A program made the position numbers and the translations under genes. DNA of 24,666 nucleotides, taken from NCBI GenBank assembly GCA_003542355.1, contig DPKU01000019.1, forward strand, positions 287-24,952. Reading direction: 5' to 3'. Position 1 is the first letter of the stretch. Each line of letters opens with the position of its first letter. This document shows positions 1 through 6,734 of the stretch, piece after piece. Below the pieces are notes generated by a model. The model was given only the letters and a program-made list of their open reading frames with translations. It was not told the DNA's origin and made no database searches. This DNA comes from Clostridiales bacterium. Its GTDB lineage: Bacteria; Bacillota; Clostridia; Peptostreptococcales; Anaerovoracaceae.

Positions 1-278
1 TTGTTCACAAAATTCGCTGCGGCCAAGGCATTGGTCTCGCTCTCGCCTTGTCCGTTCACAAATTCGATGGTGCAGGTCTCGCCGTCAACAAACCCCGCGT
101 CTTCCAGGCCCTGAACGATACCATTGTAGCAGTTGTCCAGAGATGCGTGGGGTGCAAACTGCAGGATGCCGATCTTCGGGAGACCCTCTGTCTGTTCTCC
201 TCCGGAACAGGCCGAGGCCGAGACGATCATCGCCAGCGTCATGATCAAAATAAGACATTTTTTCATCGTGTTTTTCAT
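1..278 (-). CDS. trpX: TrpX-like ABC transporter substrate-binding lipoprotein (N-terminal part)
   Basis: The 92 visible residues are the N-terminus of an ABC-transporter substrate-binding protein of the ABC_sub_bind (PF04392) type; the rest lies beyond the window's left edge. A basic start and a hydrophobic stretch run into a lipobox-like ASAC at about residues 21-24, so it should be a lipid-anchored extracellular protein. After the cysteine comes the family pattern: KIGILQFAPHASLDNCYNG, then a GLEDAGFVDG segment and an FVNGQGE segment. The ATG at 278 follows GGGAGG at a spacing of about 8. The gene sits directly behind a T-box whose specifier reads UGG, the arrangement known for the predicted tryptophan transporter trpXYZ of Firmicutes. 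Substrate is therefore inferred from the riboswitch, not from the protein itself. The symbol is tentative. Confidence 0.8.
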   Translation of the reverse strand, partial: MKNTMKKCLILIMTLAMIVSASACSGGEQTEGLPKIGILQFAPHASLDNCYNGIVQGLEDAGFVDGETCTIEFVNGQGESETNALAAANFVN

Positions 279-291
279 TTTTGGTTCCTCC

Positions 292-306
292 CATGAATCG
301 TTCATG
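292..306. repeat. short perfect inverted repeat between T-box terminator and trpX start
   Basis: CATGAA and TTCATG flank a TCG loop and lie immediately upstream of the GGGAGG ribosome site of the transporter gene. It could fold into a 6-bp hairpin in the mRNA or be a small dyad binding site. It may equally be chance. No function is assigned. Confidence 0.3.
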
Positions 307-351
307 ATTTGCTTGTGGCAGATGGACACTTTTTTGCCGAAAAAGCGCTGA

Positions 352-393
352 TAAAAAAATCGCTTTTGTCCCTGTTACGGGACAAAAGCGATT
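352..393 (-). terminator. T-box attenuator terminator hairpin
   Basis: A perfect 15-bp stem (358-372 with 379-393) with a 6-nt loop is followed on the minus strand by a run of T. It lies directly after the T-box core, as expected for the terminator conformer that competes with the antiterminator. Confidence 0.93.
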
Positions 394-638
394 GCTTCTG
401 CGATACCACCCGAATTGACGATAAACGTCCACTCGCTTACGCGTACCATCATACGCGCCCCGATGGATAACGGGTGGGTTCCCGTCGGCATCTACTCGAA
501 GTTTCCTTCTTTCAAGCCGCCCTCAGAAGTCCATTCAACTGCTGCGCCCTGTTCCGATCCCACCCTCCGGAACTCTCTGAAAGTTTGCTGTTGCAGTTTA
601 CTCGTCTTCATCAACGGTTTCTGATCATTGGATTGTTG
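352..638 (-). promoter_or_regulatory. T-box riboswitch, predicted tRNA-Trp specific
   Basis: This gene-free stretch reads on the minus strand as a complete T-box leader. From its 5' end it has GATGAAGACGAGTAAACTGC (Stem I with the AGUA turn), AGAGAG, and then GCAGTT, which pairs with AACTGC to close the specifier loop. The 3' side of that loop is GAA-TGG-A, so the specifier codon is UGG (533-531), tryptophan. Further down is the T-box core GGGTGGTATCGC (411-400), which forms the antiterminator with the tRNA acceptor end. An intrinsic terminator follows. Uncharged tRNA-Trp should favour antitermination and expression of the downstream ABC transporter. The codon call rests on my manual alignment of the loop. 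Confidence 0.92.
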
Positions 639-643
639 TCAGT

Positions 644-671
644 ATTATAGCACGGCGAAAAAGGGTGTCAA
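644..671 (-). promoter_or_regulatory. sigma-A promoter of the T-box/trpX transcript
   Basis: On the minus strand there is a perfect TTGACA (671-666), a 16-nt spacer and a perfect TATAAT (649-644). Transcription should start near 637, just ahead of T-box Stem I. It lies between the end of dfx and the riboswitch, so the transporter has its own start. Confidence 0.88.
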
Positions 672-678
672 GCTTTTT

Positions 679-1053
679 TTATGCTTTCCAGAGGCCGTGG
701 AGGTTGCAGTACTCGTACACCGTTTCCACCGCATCCGAATCGCTGAGCATGAACACGGCCATGGATTCGTCCTCGGGCGTCAGATATTTGACTTCACAGC
801 CTTCCTTTGTGACCATGCAGATCCACTCGATATAATGCTCCGGCGTCATGGGATGATCCACACTGCCGACTTTTACTACGACTTTCTTGCCATCTTTGCT
901 CACGATGGGTACATGCTTTTCTGTAGCGGCGTCGATCGAGCCGGCTACCAGTTCATCCATTTCCTGGCCGCAGCATACGACGCGGATCCCGCTGTCCTTC
1001 AGATGAGTGATGATGTTGCCGCAGATTTCGCATCTGTAAAATTTCTGTTCCAT
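679..1053 (-). CDS. dfx: Desulfoferrodoxin (superoxide reductase)
   Basis: The 124-residue product is a cytoplasmic non-haem iron superoxide reductase. It reduces superoxide to hydrogen peroxide without releasing oxygen, as used by anaerobes. Residues 1-35 form the desulforedoxin-like domain with the Center I rubredoxin-type ligands C8, C11, C27 and C28. The catalytic Center II ligands are all visible: H47 (in EKHVP), H67, H73 (HPMTPEHYIEW), C116 and H119 (CNLHGLW); the conserved Glu-Lys pair precedes H47. It is the last gene of the perR-rbr-dfx operon, 32 nt after rubrerythrin, which can remove the peroxide made here. Length is normal for the two-centre (2Fe) class. Confidence 0.96.
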   Translation of the reverse strand: MEQKFYRCEICGNIITHLKDSGIRVVCCGQEMDELVAGSIDAATEKHVPIVSKDGKKVVVKVGSVDHPMTPEHYIEWICMVTKEGCEVKYLTPEDESMAVFMLSDSDAVETVYEYCNLHGLWKA

Positions 1054-1085
1054 AGTGTTCTCCTTCCATATTCAGCGATGATGAA

Positions 1086-1625
1086 TTATTTATAGGTCTC
1101 GTTATTGACCATCATGTGTTTAAGTGGATGGTCGCAAACAGGACAGATTTCCAGCGCATCGGTGCCGGTGTAAATATGTCCGCAATTGGTGCACTGCCAG
1201 ACGACCTCGGTGTCCTTTTTAAACACTTTACCGTTTTTGACGTTCTCGGCTAAAATCTTATAGCGCTTTTCGTGCTCCTTCTCTACAGAAGCGACACCTT
1301 CCAGTTTTTCGGCGATCTCTGGAAAGCCTTCTTCCCGGGCCGTCTCAGCCATGTCTTTATACATGCTGGTCCATTCGTAATGCTCGCCTGCGGCAGCGTC
1401 CAGAAGGTTTTCTTCTGTGGTGCCGATGCCGTGTGACAGCTTGAACCAAAGCTTTGCATGTTCTTTTTCGTTGAGCGCCGTTTCGTCGAACAGGTCTCCG
1501 ATCTGATTATATCCTTCCGATCTTGCTTTTGACGCATAGTAATTATACTTGTTTCTTGCCTGAGATTCTCCGGCAAAAGCCGTCATCAGATTCTCCAGTG
1601 TCTTGGTGCCTTTAAGTTCTTTCAC
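1086..1625 (-). CDS. rbr: Rubrerythrin
   Basis: This 179-residue protein is a classical rubrerythrin, an NADH-linked peroxidase acting through rubredoxin-type electron carriers in anaerobes. Residues 1-135 are the ferritin-like four-helix domain carrying the diiron ligands: E20, E53 and H56 in the first half, E115 and H118 (VEKEHEKRY) in the second, with further glutamates around 81-84. Residues 140-179 are the C-terminal rubredoxin domain with CTNCG (C145, C148) and CPVCDHP (C161, C164). It lies 17 nt after perR and 32 nt before dfx, so peroxide and superoxide detoxification are made together. Length and domains are complete. Confidence 0.97.
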   Translation of the reverse strand: MKELKGTKTLENLMTAFAGESQARNKYNYYASKARSEGYNQIGDLFDETALNEKEHAKLWFKLSHGIGTTEENLLDAAAGEHYEWTSMYKDMAETAREEGFPEIAEKLEGVASVEKEHEKRYKILAENVKNGKVFKKDTEVVWQCTNCGHIYTGTDALEICPVCDHPLKHMMVNNETYK

Positions 1626-1642
1626 TTGGTCCTCCTTCTGTA

Positions 1643-2056
1643 TCAGTGTTCTTCAACTGTAACTTTGTTCTGATTTGATTCACATGCGTGACAAATTCCT
1701 TGAAACTGCATGCTCTCAGGAGCAACGGTCATCCCTGTTTGCTTGTGGATGCGATTCATCAGGCGAACGATATCCCCGGATACGTCCTCCGGCAGGTCTA
1801 CAAAAGCGCCGCAGGAAGCACACTGAAGGTGAAAATGCACACGTGTATTGTGGTCAAACCGGTCCTTGTTCCCATAAATCGGAATGCGCAGCAATTCACC
1901 CGCCTCGGTCAGCTGGTTGAGGTTCCGATAGACGGTGCCCAGACTGATGTTGGGGTTGTCGCGCCTGACGGACTTATAGATTTGATCTGCTGTTGGGTGC
2001 TGTGCGTTTGAGACCACCGCATCCATGATCTGTTCCCGTTGCTTGGAATATCGCAT
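1643..2056 (-). CDS. perR: Fur-family peroxide regulator, PerR-like
   Basis: The product (137 residues from the ATG at 2056) is a Fur-family metal-dependent repressor. The first ATG of the frame (2083) is less likely, because AGGAG sits 5 nt before the chosen ATG. The winged helix covers residues 1-60 and the dimer domain the rest. Residues matching the PerR sensing site are H20 (in HPTADQIY), D68, H74, H76 and D87. The structural zinc site is C79/C82 and C122/C125. Heading an operon with rubrerythrin and superoxide reductase argues for PerR rather than Fur or Zur. One oddity: the recognition helix reads TVYRNL, with Arg where Bacillus PerR has Asn, a position known to separate Fur from PerR DNA preference. 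Autoregulation is likely. Confidence 0.88.
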   Translation of the reverse strand: MRYSKQREQIMDAVVSNAQHPTADQIYKSVRRDNPNISLGTVYRNLNQLTEAGELLRIPIYGNKDRFDHNTRVHFHLQCASCGAFVDLPEDVSGDIVRLMNRIHKQTGMTVAPESMQFQGICHACESNQNKVTVEEH

Positions 2057-2074
2057 CGCTTCTCCTGTGGCAAG

Positions 2075-2095
2075 TAATAACAATTCCTATTATTA
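2075..2095. promoter_or_regulatory. candidate PerR/Fur operator
   Basis: TAATAA and TTATTA face each other across 9 nt, in an A/T-rich 21-bp element resembling Fur/PerR boxes. It starts at the edge of the -10 hexamer and covers the expected start of transcription of perR-rbr-dfx, a good place for repression. The match is by shape; I have no footprint or alignment. Confidence 0.6.
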
Positions 2096-2123
2096 GCATA
2101 CCACAAGGCAATGCTGATTGCAA
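2095..2123 (-). promoter_or_regulatory. promoter of perR-rbr-dfx operon
   Basis: On the minus strand TTGCAA (2123-2118), a 17-nt spacer and TATGCT (2100-2095) lie about 40 nt before the perR ATG. The candidate operator begins at the last base of the -10 box. Confidence 0.55.
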
Positions 2124-2130
2124 GAGAAAA

Positions 2131-3051
2131 TCACTTCTGTCGGCACAAAGCTGCCGCGATGTTCGTGCCGATCAGGGCGTTGTTCAGCACCAGCGCCTGA
2201 TTTGCGCGCAGCGCTCTGCCTTCTGTAAGATCCACGATTTTTTGCAGGACATAAGGTGTCACGCGGCTCCCTGTGATCCCTTCCTCTGCGCTCAGGTCCA
2301 GCGCTTTACGGATGATCTGATCGATTTCTTCAAATGGGATCTCATCTTGTTGAGGGATCGGACACGTTACCAGGATTCCGCCTTTTAAATCAAGATTTCG
2401 TTTCCTGTGGATCAGGCAGGCTATCTCCGCCGGGTCATCCATGCGCAGCGGCGCCGGACAACCGCTGGAGGAACTGTAAAAAGCGGGAAACGCATCGGAG
2501 CCGAATACGATCACAGGAACGCCGCCGGTCTCCAGATATTCCAAAGTAGCCGGTATATCCAGCAGACTCTTGCAACCTGCGCATACCACTGTCACATCGG
2601 TTTGTTTCAACTCTTCCAGGTCGGCAGAAATGTCAAAGCTCTCACCGGCGCCCCGATGCACACCACCTACGCCTCCCGTAACAAATACTGGGATACCAGC
2701 CATCTTTGCGATGATCATCGTGCCGGCTACCGTTGTGGCGCCATCCTTTTGCATCGCGATCACCACCGGAAGGTCCCGCCGGCTGACTTTGCGAACTCCT
2801 TTTGCAGTTGCCAGGTATTCGATCTGCTCCTGGGTAAGGCCTACCTTGATACGGCCACCGATCACTGCGATGGTTGCAGGTACGCCTCCCTTTCGTCGGA
2901 CAATGGCTTCTACAGCCAGCGCCGTTTCCACATTGGCCGGATAGGGCATTCCGTGTGATATGATGGTGGTTTCCAGCGCTACCACAGGTTTGCCGACTTC
3001 CAGGGCGTCCCTGACTTCAGCAGATATATCCATGTAAGCATTCATTTCCAT
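2131..3051 (-). CDS. psuG: Pseudouridine-5'-phosphate glycosidase
   Basis: PsuG cleaves the C-C glycosidic bond of pseudouridine 5'-phosphate, giving uracil and ribose 5-phosphate; the enzyme is Mn-dependent. The 306-residue product starts at the ATG at 3051, 5 nt after AAGGAG; an in-frame ATG at 3084 would run into psuK and has no better ribosome site. Family blocks are clear: VALETTIISHGMPYP with the conserved Glu (E27), GRIKVGL, GTTVAGTM-like GATTVAGTM, the VFVTGGVGGVHRG loop, ESFDISADL with the metal-binding Asp, and AGCKSLLDI, whose Lys (K161) matches the catalytic Lys of the E. coli enzyme. It follows psuK by 10 nt and ends the operon. Length is normal. Confidence 0.96.
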   Translation of the reverse strand: MEMNAYMDISAEVRDALEVGKPVVALETTIISHGMPYPANVETALAVEAIVRRKGGVPATIAVIGGRIKVGLTQEQIEYLATAKGVRKVSRRDLPVVIAMQKDGATTVAGTMIIAKMAGIPVFVTGGVGGVHRGAGESFDISADLEELKQTDVTVVCAGCKSLLDIPATLEYLETGGVPVIVFGSDAFPAFYSSSSGCPAPLRMDDPAEIACLIHRKRNLDLKGGILVTCPIPQQDEIPFEEIDQIIRKALDLSAEEGITGSRVTPYVLQKIVDLTEGRALRANQALVLNNALIGTNIAAALCRQK

Positions 3052-3061
3052 CGTTTCTCCT

Positions 3062-3967
3062 TTATCGTATCCAACCCGTTCCAAGGCATCGATTCACCGG
3101 CTCCTGCACTTGAATGGTCAGGCTGCCTGCACGGATCGCATTTTCAGCGATGCTTTTGATGTCCATATCCCGTGCGATCCCATCCGCAATGGCCGCCGAC
3201 ATAGCGTCCCCGGCACCCGTCACACTGATCAGATGATCAGTCCGAGGCGGATACAGCCTTCCGCGGGTCCGCCGATCCATATAGAAAACACCGTCTTTCC
3301 CTAAAGAAATAAAGATCATGCCCACACCTTGCTCAATAAAATAAGCCCCAGCGGCCTCCAGATCCCAGTCGCTATGGATCGCAAATCCTGCCAGTGCTTC
3401 CGCTTCCAGCCGATTGGGCTTCAGCGCATAGCAGGAAGACAGTATGGGTCGAATGCGACGCGCTTTTTCAACAGAGACCGGATCGATAAAGATCTTCCGG
3501 TCCGCAAAGCAATGGCCGCAGTAATGGAGGGTCTCTTCTGTCAGATTGGTGTCCAGAACGATCACAGGGATATCAACGAAAGAGGACTCAAAGAGTTGTA
3601 TCTTTTGAGGCGTGATGCGCTCCAGAATGCTCATATCCGCTAAAGCCAGCGTCATTTCACCGCCTTCATCCAGGATGGAAAGATACATTGCCGTACGCTC
3701 TTCCGTCAGCGTCAGAACACCGTTTGCATCCACGCCGATATCAGTCAGCGAACCGATCGCCTCTTTCCCCAGGGCATCAGCGCCGATCGCTGAAAAGAAG
3801 GAGACCTGATTGTCCCCCATCCAGTGCAGGTTTTCGGCGATGTTGCGCCCAACGCCACCGTAAGAGACTCTAACGGTTCCCGGATTGGAATCTGCCGGAA
3901 TCAGCGCGCCAAAGGGCTGTCCTTCCAAATCGACGGCAATGCCGCCGATCACACCGATACGCTTCAT
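3062..3967 (-). CDS. psuK: Pseudouridine kinase (PfkB family)
   Basis: This 301-residue sugar kinase of the PfkB/ribokinase family most likely phosphorylates pseudouridine to pseudouridine 5'-phosphate, the substrate of the next gene, psuG. The N-terminal GVIGGIAVDLEG strand, the substrate-side GGVGRNIAENL motif and the C-terminal VTGAGDAMSAA motif with the catalytic Asp are all visible. PfkB sequences alone do not fix the substrate, so the assignment leans on adjacency to psuG. The ATG at 3967 lies 9 nt after AGGAG; a GTG at 3973 is only 3 nt after it and is the alternative. It begins 12 nt after the nucleoside kinase gene. Confidence 0.9.
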   Translation of the reverse strand: MKRIGVIGGIAVDLEGQPFGALIPADSNPGTVRVSYGGVGRNIAENLHWMGDNQVSFFSAIGADALGKEAIGSLTDIGVDANGVLTLTEERTAMYLSILDEGGEMTLALADMSILERITPQKIQLFESSFVDIPVIVLDTNLTEETLHYCGHCFADRKIFIDPVSVEKARRIRPILSSCYALKPNRLEAEALAGFAIHSDWDLEAAGAYFIEQGVGMIFISLGKDGVFYMDRRTRGRLYPPRTDHLISVTGAGDAMSAAIADGIARDMDIKSIAENAIRAGSLTIQVQEPVNRCLGTGWIR

Positions 3968-3979
3968 TCTCACACGCTC

Positions 3980-5518
3980 CTACGAGATGATGCTTCCGCC
4001 GATGAATTCACGAATGATGGAATTGTTCACGATGATAGAATCGTCCTCCAGTTCATCCACAAAACCCAAAATGCGCAGCAACCGTCTGGATTCTGTATAT
4101 TCTTCTTCGTTCTCGCCGATCTCCTCCAGCAGAGGCTGGGCATACTTTTTGAGCGCCGCCATTTCGTACACGTGGACTGAATTGAAAATGGCATCGGCCT
4201 GATCGCTGTAGGGGAAAATGTTTACATCTTCTCCTGCCCGGACCTTGGGCCAGGCCTCGATGGTCTGACGGGCATCCCAGCCTCGTTTTGCGGCGTCCCT
4301 TATAATGCGTCGAAGTTTCCGCACATCGGTGAGCGGGATCCTGTTGTGGTTGTCGATGCGGACCATCGTAAGCGGGCTGATATAGATTTTGAATTTCTGC
4401 TCCACCGGGATCTGCCGGGAAAGCGCATCGTTCAGTCCGTGGATCCCCTCAATAACGATGGGTTGATCAGGCTGCGCCTGAAGGATCCGCCGGCCGAACA
4501 CTTTCGTTCCGGTAGCGAAATCGAAGTGCGGAATATCCACCTCCTCACCTGCCAGCAAAGCGTTCATATGACGATTGAAGAGTTCTACATCCAGAGAGTC
4601 CAGGTTTTCAAAATTCTTCGTGCCGTCAGGTCCCGGTTGGACCAGCTCCCTTTCCAGATAGTAATCATCTGTGCCCAGGTAGATAGGCTTCCGGCCATTG
4701 ACCCAAAGCTGTGTGCACAATCGGTGTGCAAAAGTAGTTTTCCCCGAAGAGGTGGGCCCGGCGATCAGTACGATGCGCTTCTTTTCCCGGACGATCTGGT
4801 CGGCGATGCCGGCGATATTCTTTTCGTGGAGCGCTTCGGAAATCTGGATGATCTCCCGCATCTCTCCGCTCTTGATCCGGTCGTTCAAATCGTCCATATA
4901 ATGGATGCCCAGCATGTTGTTCCACTTTTCCTGCTCCTGAAAAGCCTTGTGAAGCTTTTTATCATCCCTGTAAGGCGGCAGTCCGTGAGGATGTGCTGCT
5001 TCGGGAATCCGAATAATAATGCCGTTGCGGCACTTTTTCAGATCGAATTCTTTTATATAACCCGTGGATGGGACAACGAGCTGCAGGTCCGAGTTGATCT
5101 CAAAAAACGGAATATTCTCCTTCGCCAGTTTTTTCATGGCGGTTTCGATCCGCGCCACCTCGCGGGGGCCTGGTGTACGGATCCCGGATATCTTCGTAAA
5201 GATTCCGCGATTCAGAGAATGGGCGATCACGACGGAAGCTTTGGGAAAGACCCGTCGCACCGCCTCCAGATAAAGCTCGACCACACTGTTCTGATAGGCC
5301 TGGTTACCGGAGGGGTCCCGCAGATCCAGAAAGGTGACCTCTGATTCTCCGTACAACTGGGTATCCAGGCCTACCACATGGTTATCCAGCCTTGCGGCAA
5401 CGATATCGTAGGGCAGCTGTTCCCGGTAACGGCCCGCCAATTCGGCAATGGTCGTGCCCGACTCGACTGTTATGGGTATCCCTTGCGCTTTGGGAAAGGG
5501 TTTCACTGTGATCAACAT
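3980..5518 (-). CDS. Nucleoside (uridine-like) kinase with N-terminal TGS and ThrRS-like domains
   Basis: The 512-residue product is a fusion. Residues 1-65 resemble a TGS domain, residues about 75-180 resemble the second additional domain of threonyl-tRNA synthetase (HSLNRGIFTKI-like segment), and residues from about 245 form a P-loop uridine kinase/phosphoribulokinase-type domain. Walker A is GPTSSGKTT (254-262), followed by the LGTDDYYLER block and VIEGIHGLND. This architecture is widespread in Firmicutes and is annotated as nucleoside kinase; exact substrate is not proven by sequence. The ATG at 5518 follows GAGAGGA; the frame stays open upstream but has no good start. It opens an operon with psuK and psuG, which suggests a role in salvage of nucleosides from RNA breakdown. 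Confidence 0.9.
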   Translation of the reverse strand: MLITVKPFPKAQGIPITVESGTTIAELAGRYREQLPYDIVAARLDNHVVGLDTQLYGESEVTFLDLRDPSGNQAYQNSVVELYLEAVRRVFPKASVVIAHSLNRGIFTKISGIRTPGPREVARIETAMKKLAKENIPFFEINSDLQLVVPSTGYIKEFDLKKCRNGIIIRIPEAAHPHGLPPYRDDKKLHKAFQEQEKWNNMLGIHYMDDLNDRIKSGEMREIIQISEALHEKNIAGIADQIVREKKRIVLIAGPTSSGKTTFAHRLCTQLWVNGRKPIYLGTDDYYLERELVQPGPDGTKNFENLDSLDVELFNRHMNALLAGEEVDIPHFDFATGTKVFGRRILQAQPDQPIVIEGIHGLNDALSRQIPVEQKFKIYISPLTMVRIDNHNRIPLTDVRKLRRIIRDAAKRGWDARQTIEAWPKVRAGEDVNIFPYSDQADAIFNSVHVYEMAALKKYAQPLLEEIGENEEEYTESRRLLRILGFVDELEDDSIIVNNSIIREFIGGSIIS

Positions 5519-5548
5519 AATATATCCTCTCGTTTTGTTTGAATGATG

Positions 5549-5557
5549 TGCTATAAT
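5549..5557 (+). promoter_or_regulatory. extended -10 promoter for the DNA glycosylase gene
   Basis: TGCTATAAT is a perfect extended -10 element with no convincing -35. Transcription would start near 5564, about 27 nt before the proposed TTG start. The 5519-5590 spacer must also hold the minus-strand promoter of the nucleoside kinase operon, which I could not place with confidence. Confidence 0.5.
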
Positions 5558-5590
5558 TGTACCACATGATTTCAAGTGCGAGGTAGGAAA

Positions 5591-6232
5591 TTGTATTTTC
5601 AATACGATCAGAACGATATCGATTATCTGAAAAAAAAAGATGCGAAGCTGGCCATAGCCATCGACAGGATCGGTCCGATCCAAAGGCCAGTCCAGGACGA
5701 TTTGTATGCGTCACTTGTGAACAGCATCGTCGGCCAGCAGATCTCCACGGCAGCCCACCGCACGATCTGGACCCGGATGACGGATCACTACGGAACACTG
5801 ACACCGGAAAAGATCTGCAGCACAGCGCTGGAAGACCTTCAGAGATTTGGCATTTCTTTCCGAAAGGCTTCTTACATCCTGGAGAATTCGAACAAGATCT
5901 GTTCCGGAGAATTCGATTTGGAGGGGCTGACCGAAAAGAGTGACGAAGAGGTTATACAAGCGCTCTCCTCATTGAAGGGGATCGGCGTATGGACCGCTGA
6001 GATGCTGATGCTTTTCTGCATGCAGCGGCCTGACATCGTCAGCTACGGTGATCTGGCCATTCTGCGCGGAATGCGAATGTTATACCGTCACCGGACAATG
6101 GACCGCAAGCGCTTTGACAAATACCGCAGGCGATACTCCCCCAAAGGCTCTGTTGCCAGCTTGTACCTCTGGGCCATCGCTTCGGGGATGTTCCCGGAAT
6201 GGAGCGATCCGGCTGCCCGAAAGAAAAAATGA
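5591..6232 (+). CDS. DNA-3-methyladenine glycosylase II-like (AlkA/HhH-GPD family)
   Basis: The product removes alkylated bases from DNA, starting base excision repair. It is about 213 residues, mostly the helix-hairpin-helix GPD fold: a SIVGQQIS segment near the start, the hairpin LKGIGVWTAEM, and the catalytic Asp in SYGDLAILRGM. It lacks the extra N-terminal domain of E. coli AlkA, like many shorter bacterial homologues. I prefer the TTG start at 5591 because GAGG lies 7 nt before it and homologues begin near that point; the GTG at 5576 has no ribosome site and is the alternative. Its stop codon lies inside the terminator hairpin of the convergent ydbC-like gene. Confidence 0.87.
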   Translation: MYFQYDQNDIDYLKKKDAKLAIAIDRIGPIQRPVQDDLYASLVNSIVGQQISTAAHRTIWTRMTDHYGTLTPEKICSTALEDLQRFGISFRKASYILENSNKICSGEFDLEGLTEKSDEEVIQALSSLKGIGVWTAEMLMLFCMQRPDIVSYGDLAILRGMRMLYRHRTMDRKRFDKYRRRYSPKGSVASLYLWAIASGMFPEWSDPAARKKK

Positions 6233-6252
6233 GCGGCCATTTGCAGCCGCTC
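6225..6252 (-). terminator. terminator of the YdbC-like gene, overlapping the glycosylase stop
   Basis: GAGCGGC (6231-6237) pairs with GCCGCTC (6246-6252). On the minus strand the hairpin is followed at once by a T-rich run. The TGA of the plus-strand glycosylase gene spans 6230-6232, so the two features overlap. On the plus strand a short T run begins only about 7 nt after the stem, so it may act weakly there as well. Confidence 0.75.
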
Positions 6253-6263
6253 ACCCTCCGTTT

Positions 6264-6605
6264 TTATGCTTCTTCCGCCGCATCGACGGTCATATCCCTT
6301 TCCGAAAACCAGTCGAACAAAGTCTTTGCTTCCCAGGGTGTGAGCGTGATCCCTCTGGACATTTTCTTGTGATCTTCCGACCATTCCCGAAGATCGTATT
6401 TTTCCGGATTTCCGTTCCACGAAACCACGTTCAGTTCCTTTGTCCAACCACCCGAACTGGTTTTTAAAACACCAATGTGCTCGATGATTTCATAGGTAAA
6501 CTCTTCTCCTTTGGCCAAACTCGGCTGGGAAGCGCCCTTCTCGGTCTCCCGATTTTTCTTGTACGCCTTTGCGGTCTCCATCACTTCGATCACGTTGCCT
6601 TTCAT
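6264..6605 (-). CDS. YdbC/PC4-family single-stranded nucleic acid-binding protein
   Basis: Residues about 37-100 match the bacterial PC4-like YdbC fold: YEIIEHIGVL, TSSGGWTKELNVVSWN, a KYDLREW block and GITLTPWEAKTL. Members bind single-stranded DNA as dimers; a role in transcription or repair is suggested from the eukaryotic PC4 fold, but the bacterial function is not settled. The N-terminal 35 residues are charged and probably disordered. At 113 residues it is somewhat longer than the core domain. The ATG at 6605 follows AGG at a spacing of 7. It has its own consensus promoter and terminator, so it is a single-gene unit convergent with a DNA repair gene. Confidence 0.9.
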   Translation of the reverse strand: MKGNVIEVMETAKAYKKNRETEKGASQPSLAKGEEFTYEIIEHIGVLKTSSGGWTKELNVVSWNGNPEKYDLREWSEDHKKMSRGITLTPWEAKTLFDWFSERDMTVDAAEEA

Positions 6606-6649
6606 ATCGTTTCCTTTCCTGTTTCCCGTTCATCGCCAACGTGATCCAT

Positions 6650-6678
6650 ATTATACTTTATTTACCATTTTATGTCAA
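6650..6678 (-). promoter_or_regulatory. sigma-A promoter of the YdbC-like gene
   Basis: On the minus strand a perfect TTGACA (6678-6673), a 17-nt spacer and a perfect TATAAT (6655-6650). This is among the strongest promoters in the window and suggests abundant expression. Confidence 0.9.
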
Positions 6679-6699
6679 GTTATCGATCTCTGCAGCCCA

Positions 6700-6728
6700 T
6701 TTTCAAGCAGCATCCCATGTGTTACAAT
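6700..6728 (+). promoter_or_regulatory. promoter of the P-loop kinase gene, predicted leaderless
   Basis: TTTTCA (6700-6705), a 17-nt spacer and TACAAT (6723-6728). The usual start of transcription would fall on or beside the ATG at 6735, leaving no room for a leader. Confidence 0.5.
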
Positions 6729-6734
6729 AGCGTC

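Noticed and set aside
415..624. Small plus-strand open frame of 69 codons
   Set aside because: It is the complement of the T-box riboswitch, which explains the sequence fully.
4346..5344. A 332-codon open frame on the plus strand
   Set aside because: It lies wholly antisense to the well-supported nucleoside kinase gene, shows no recognisable motif and lacks a ribosome site.
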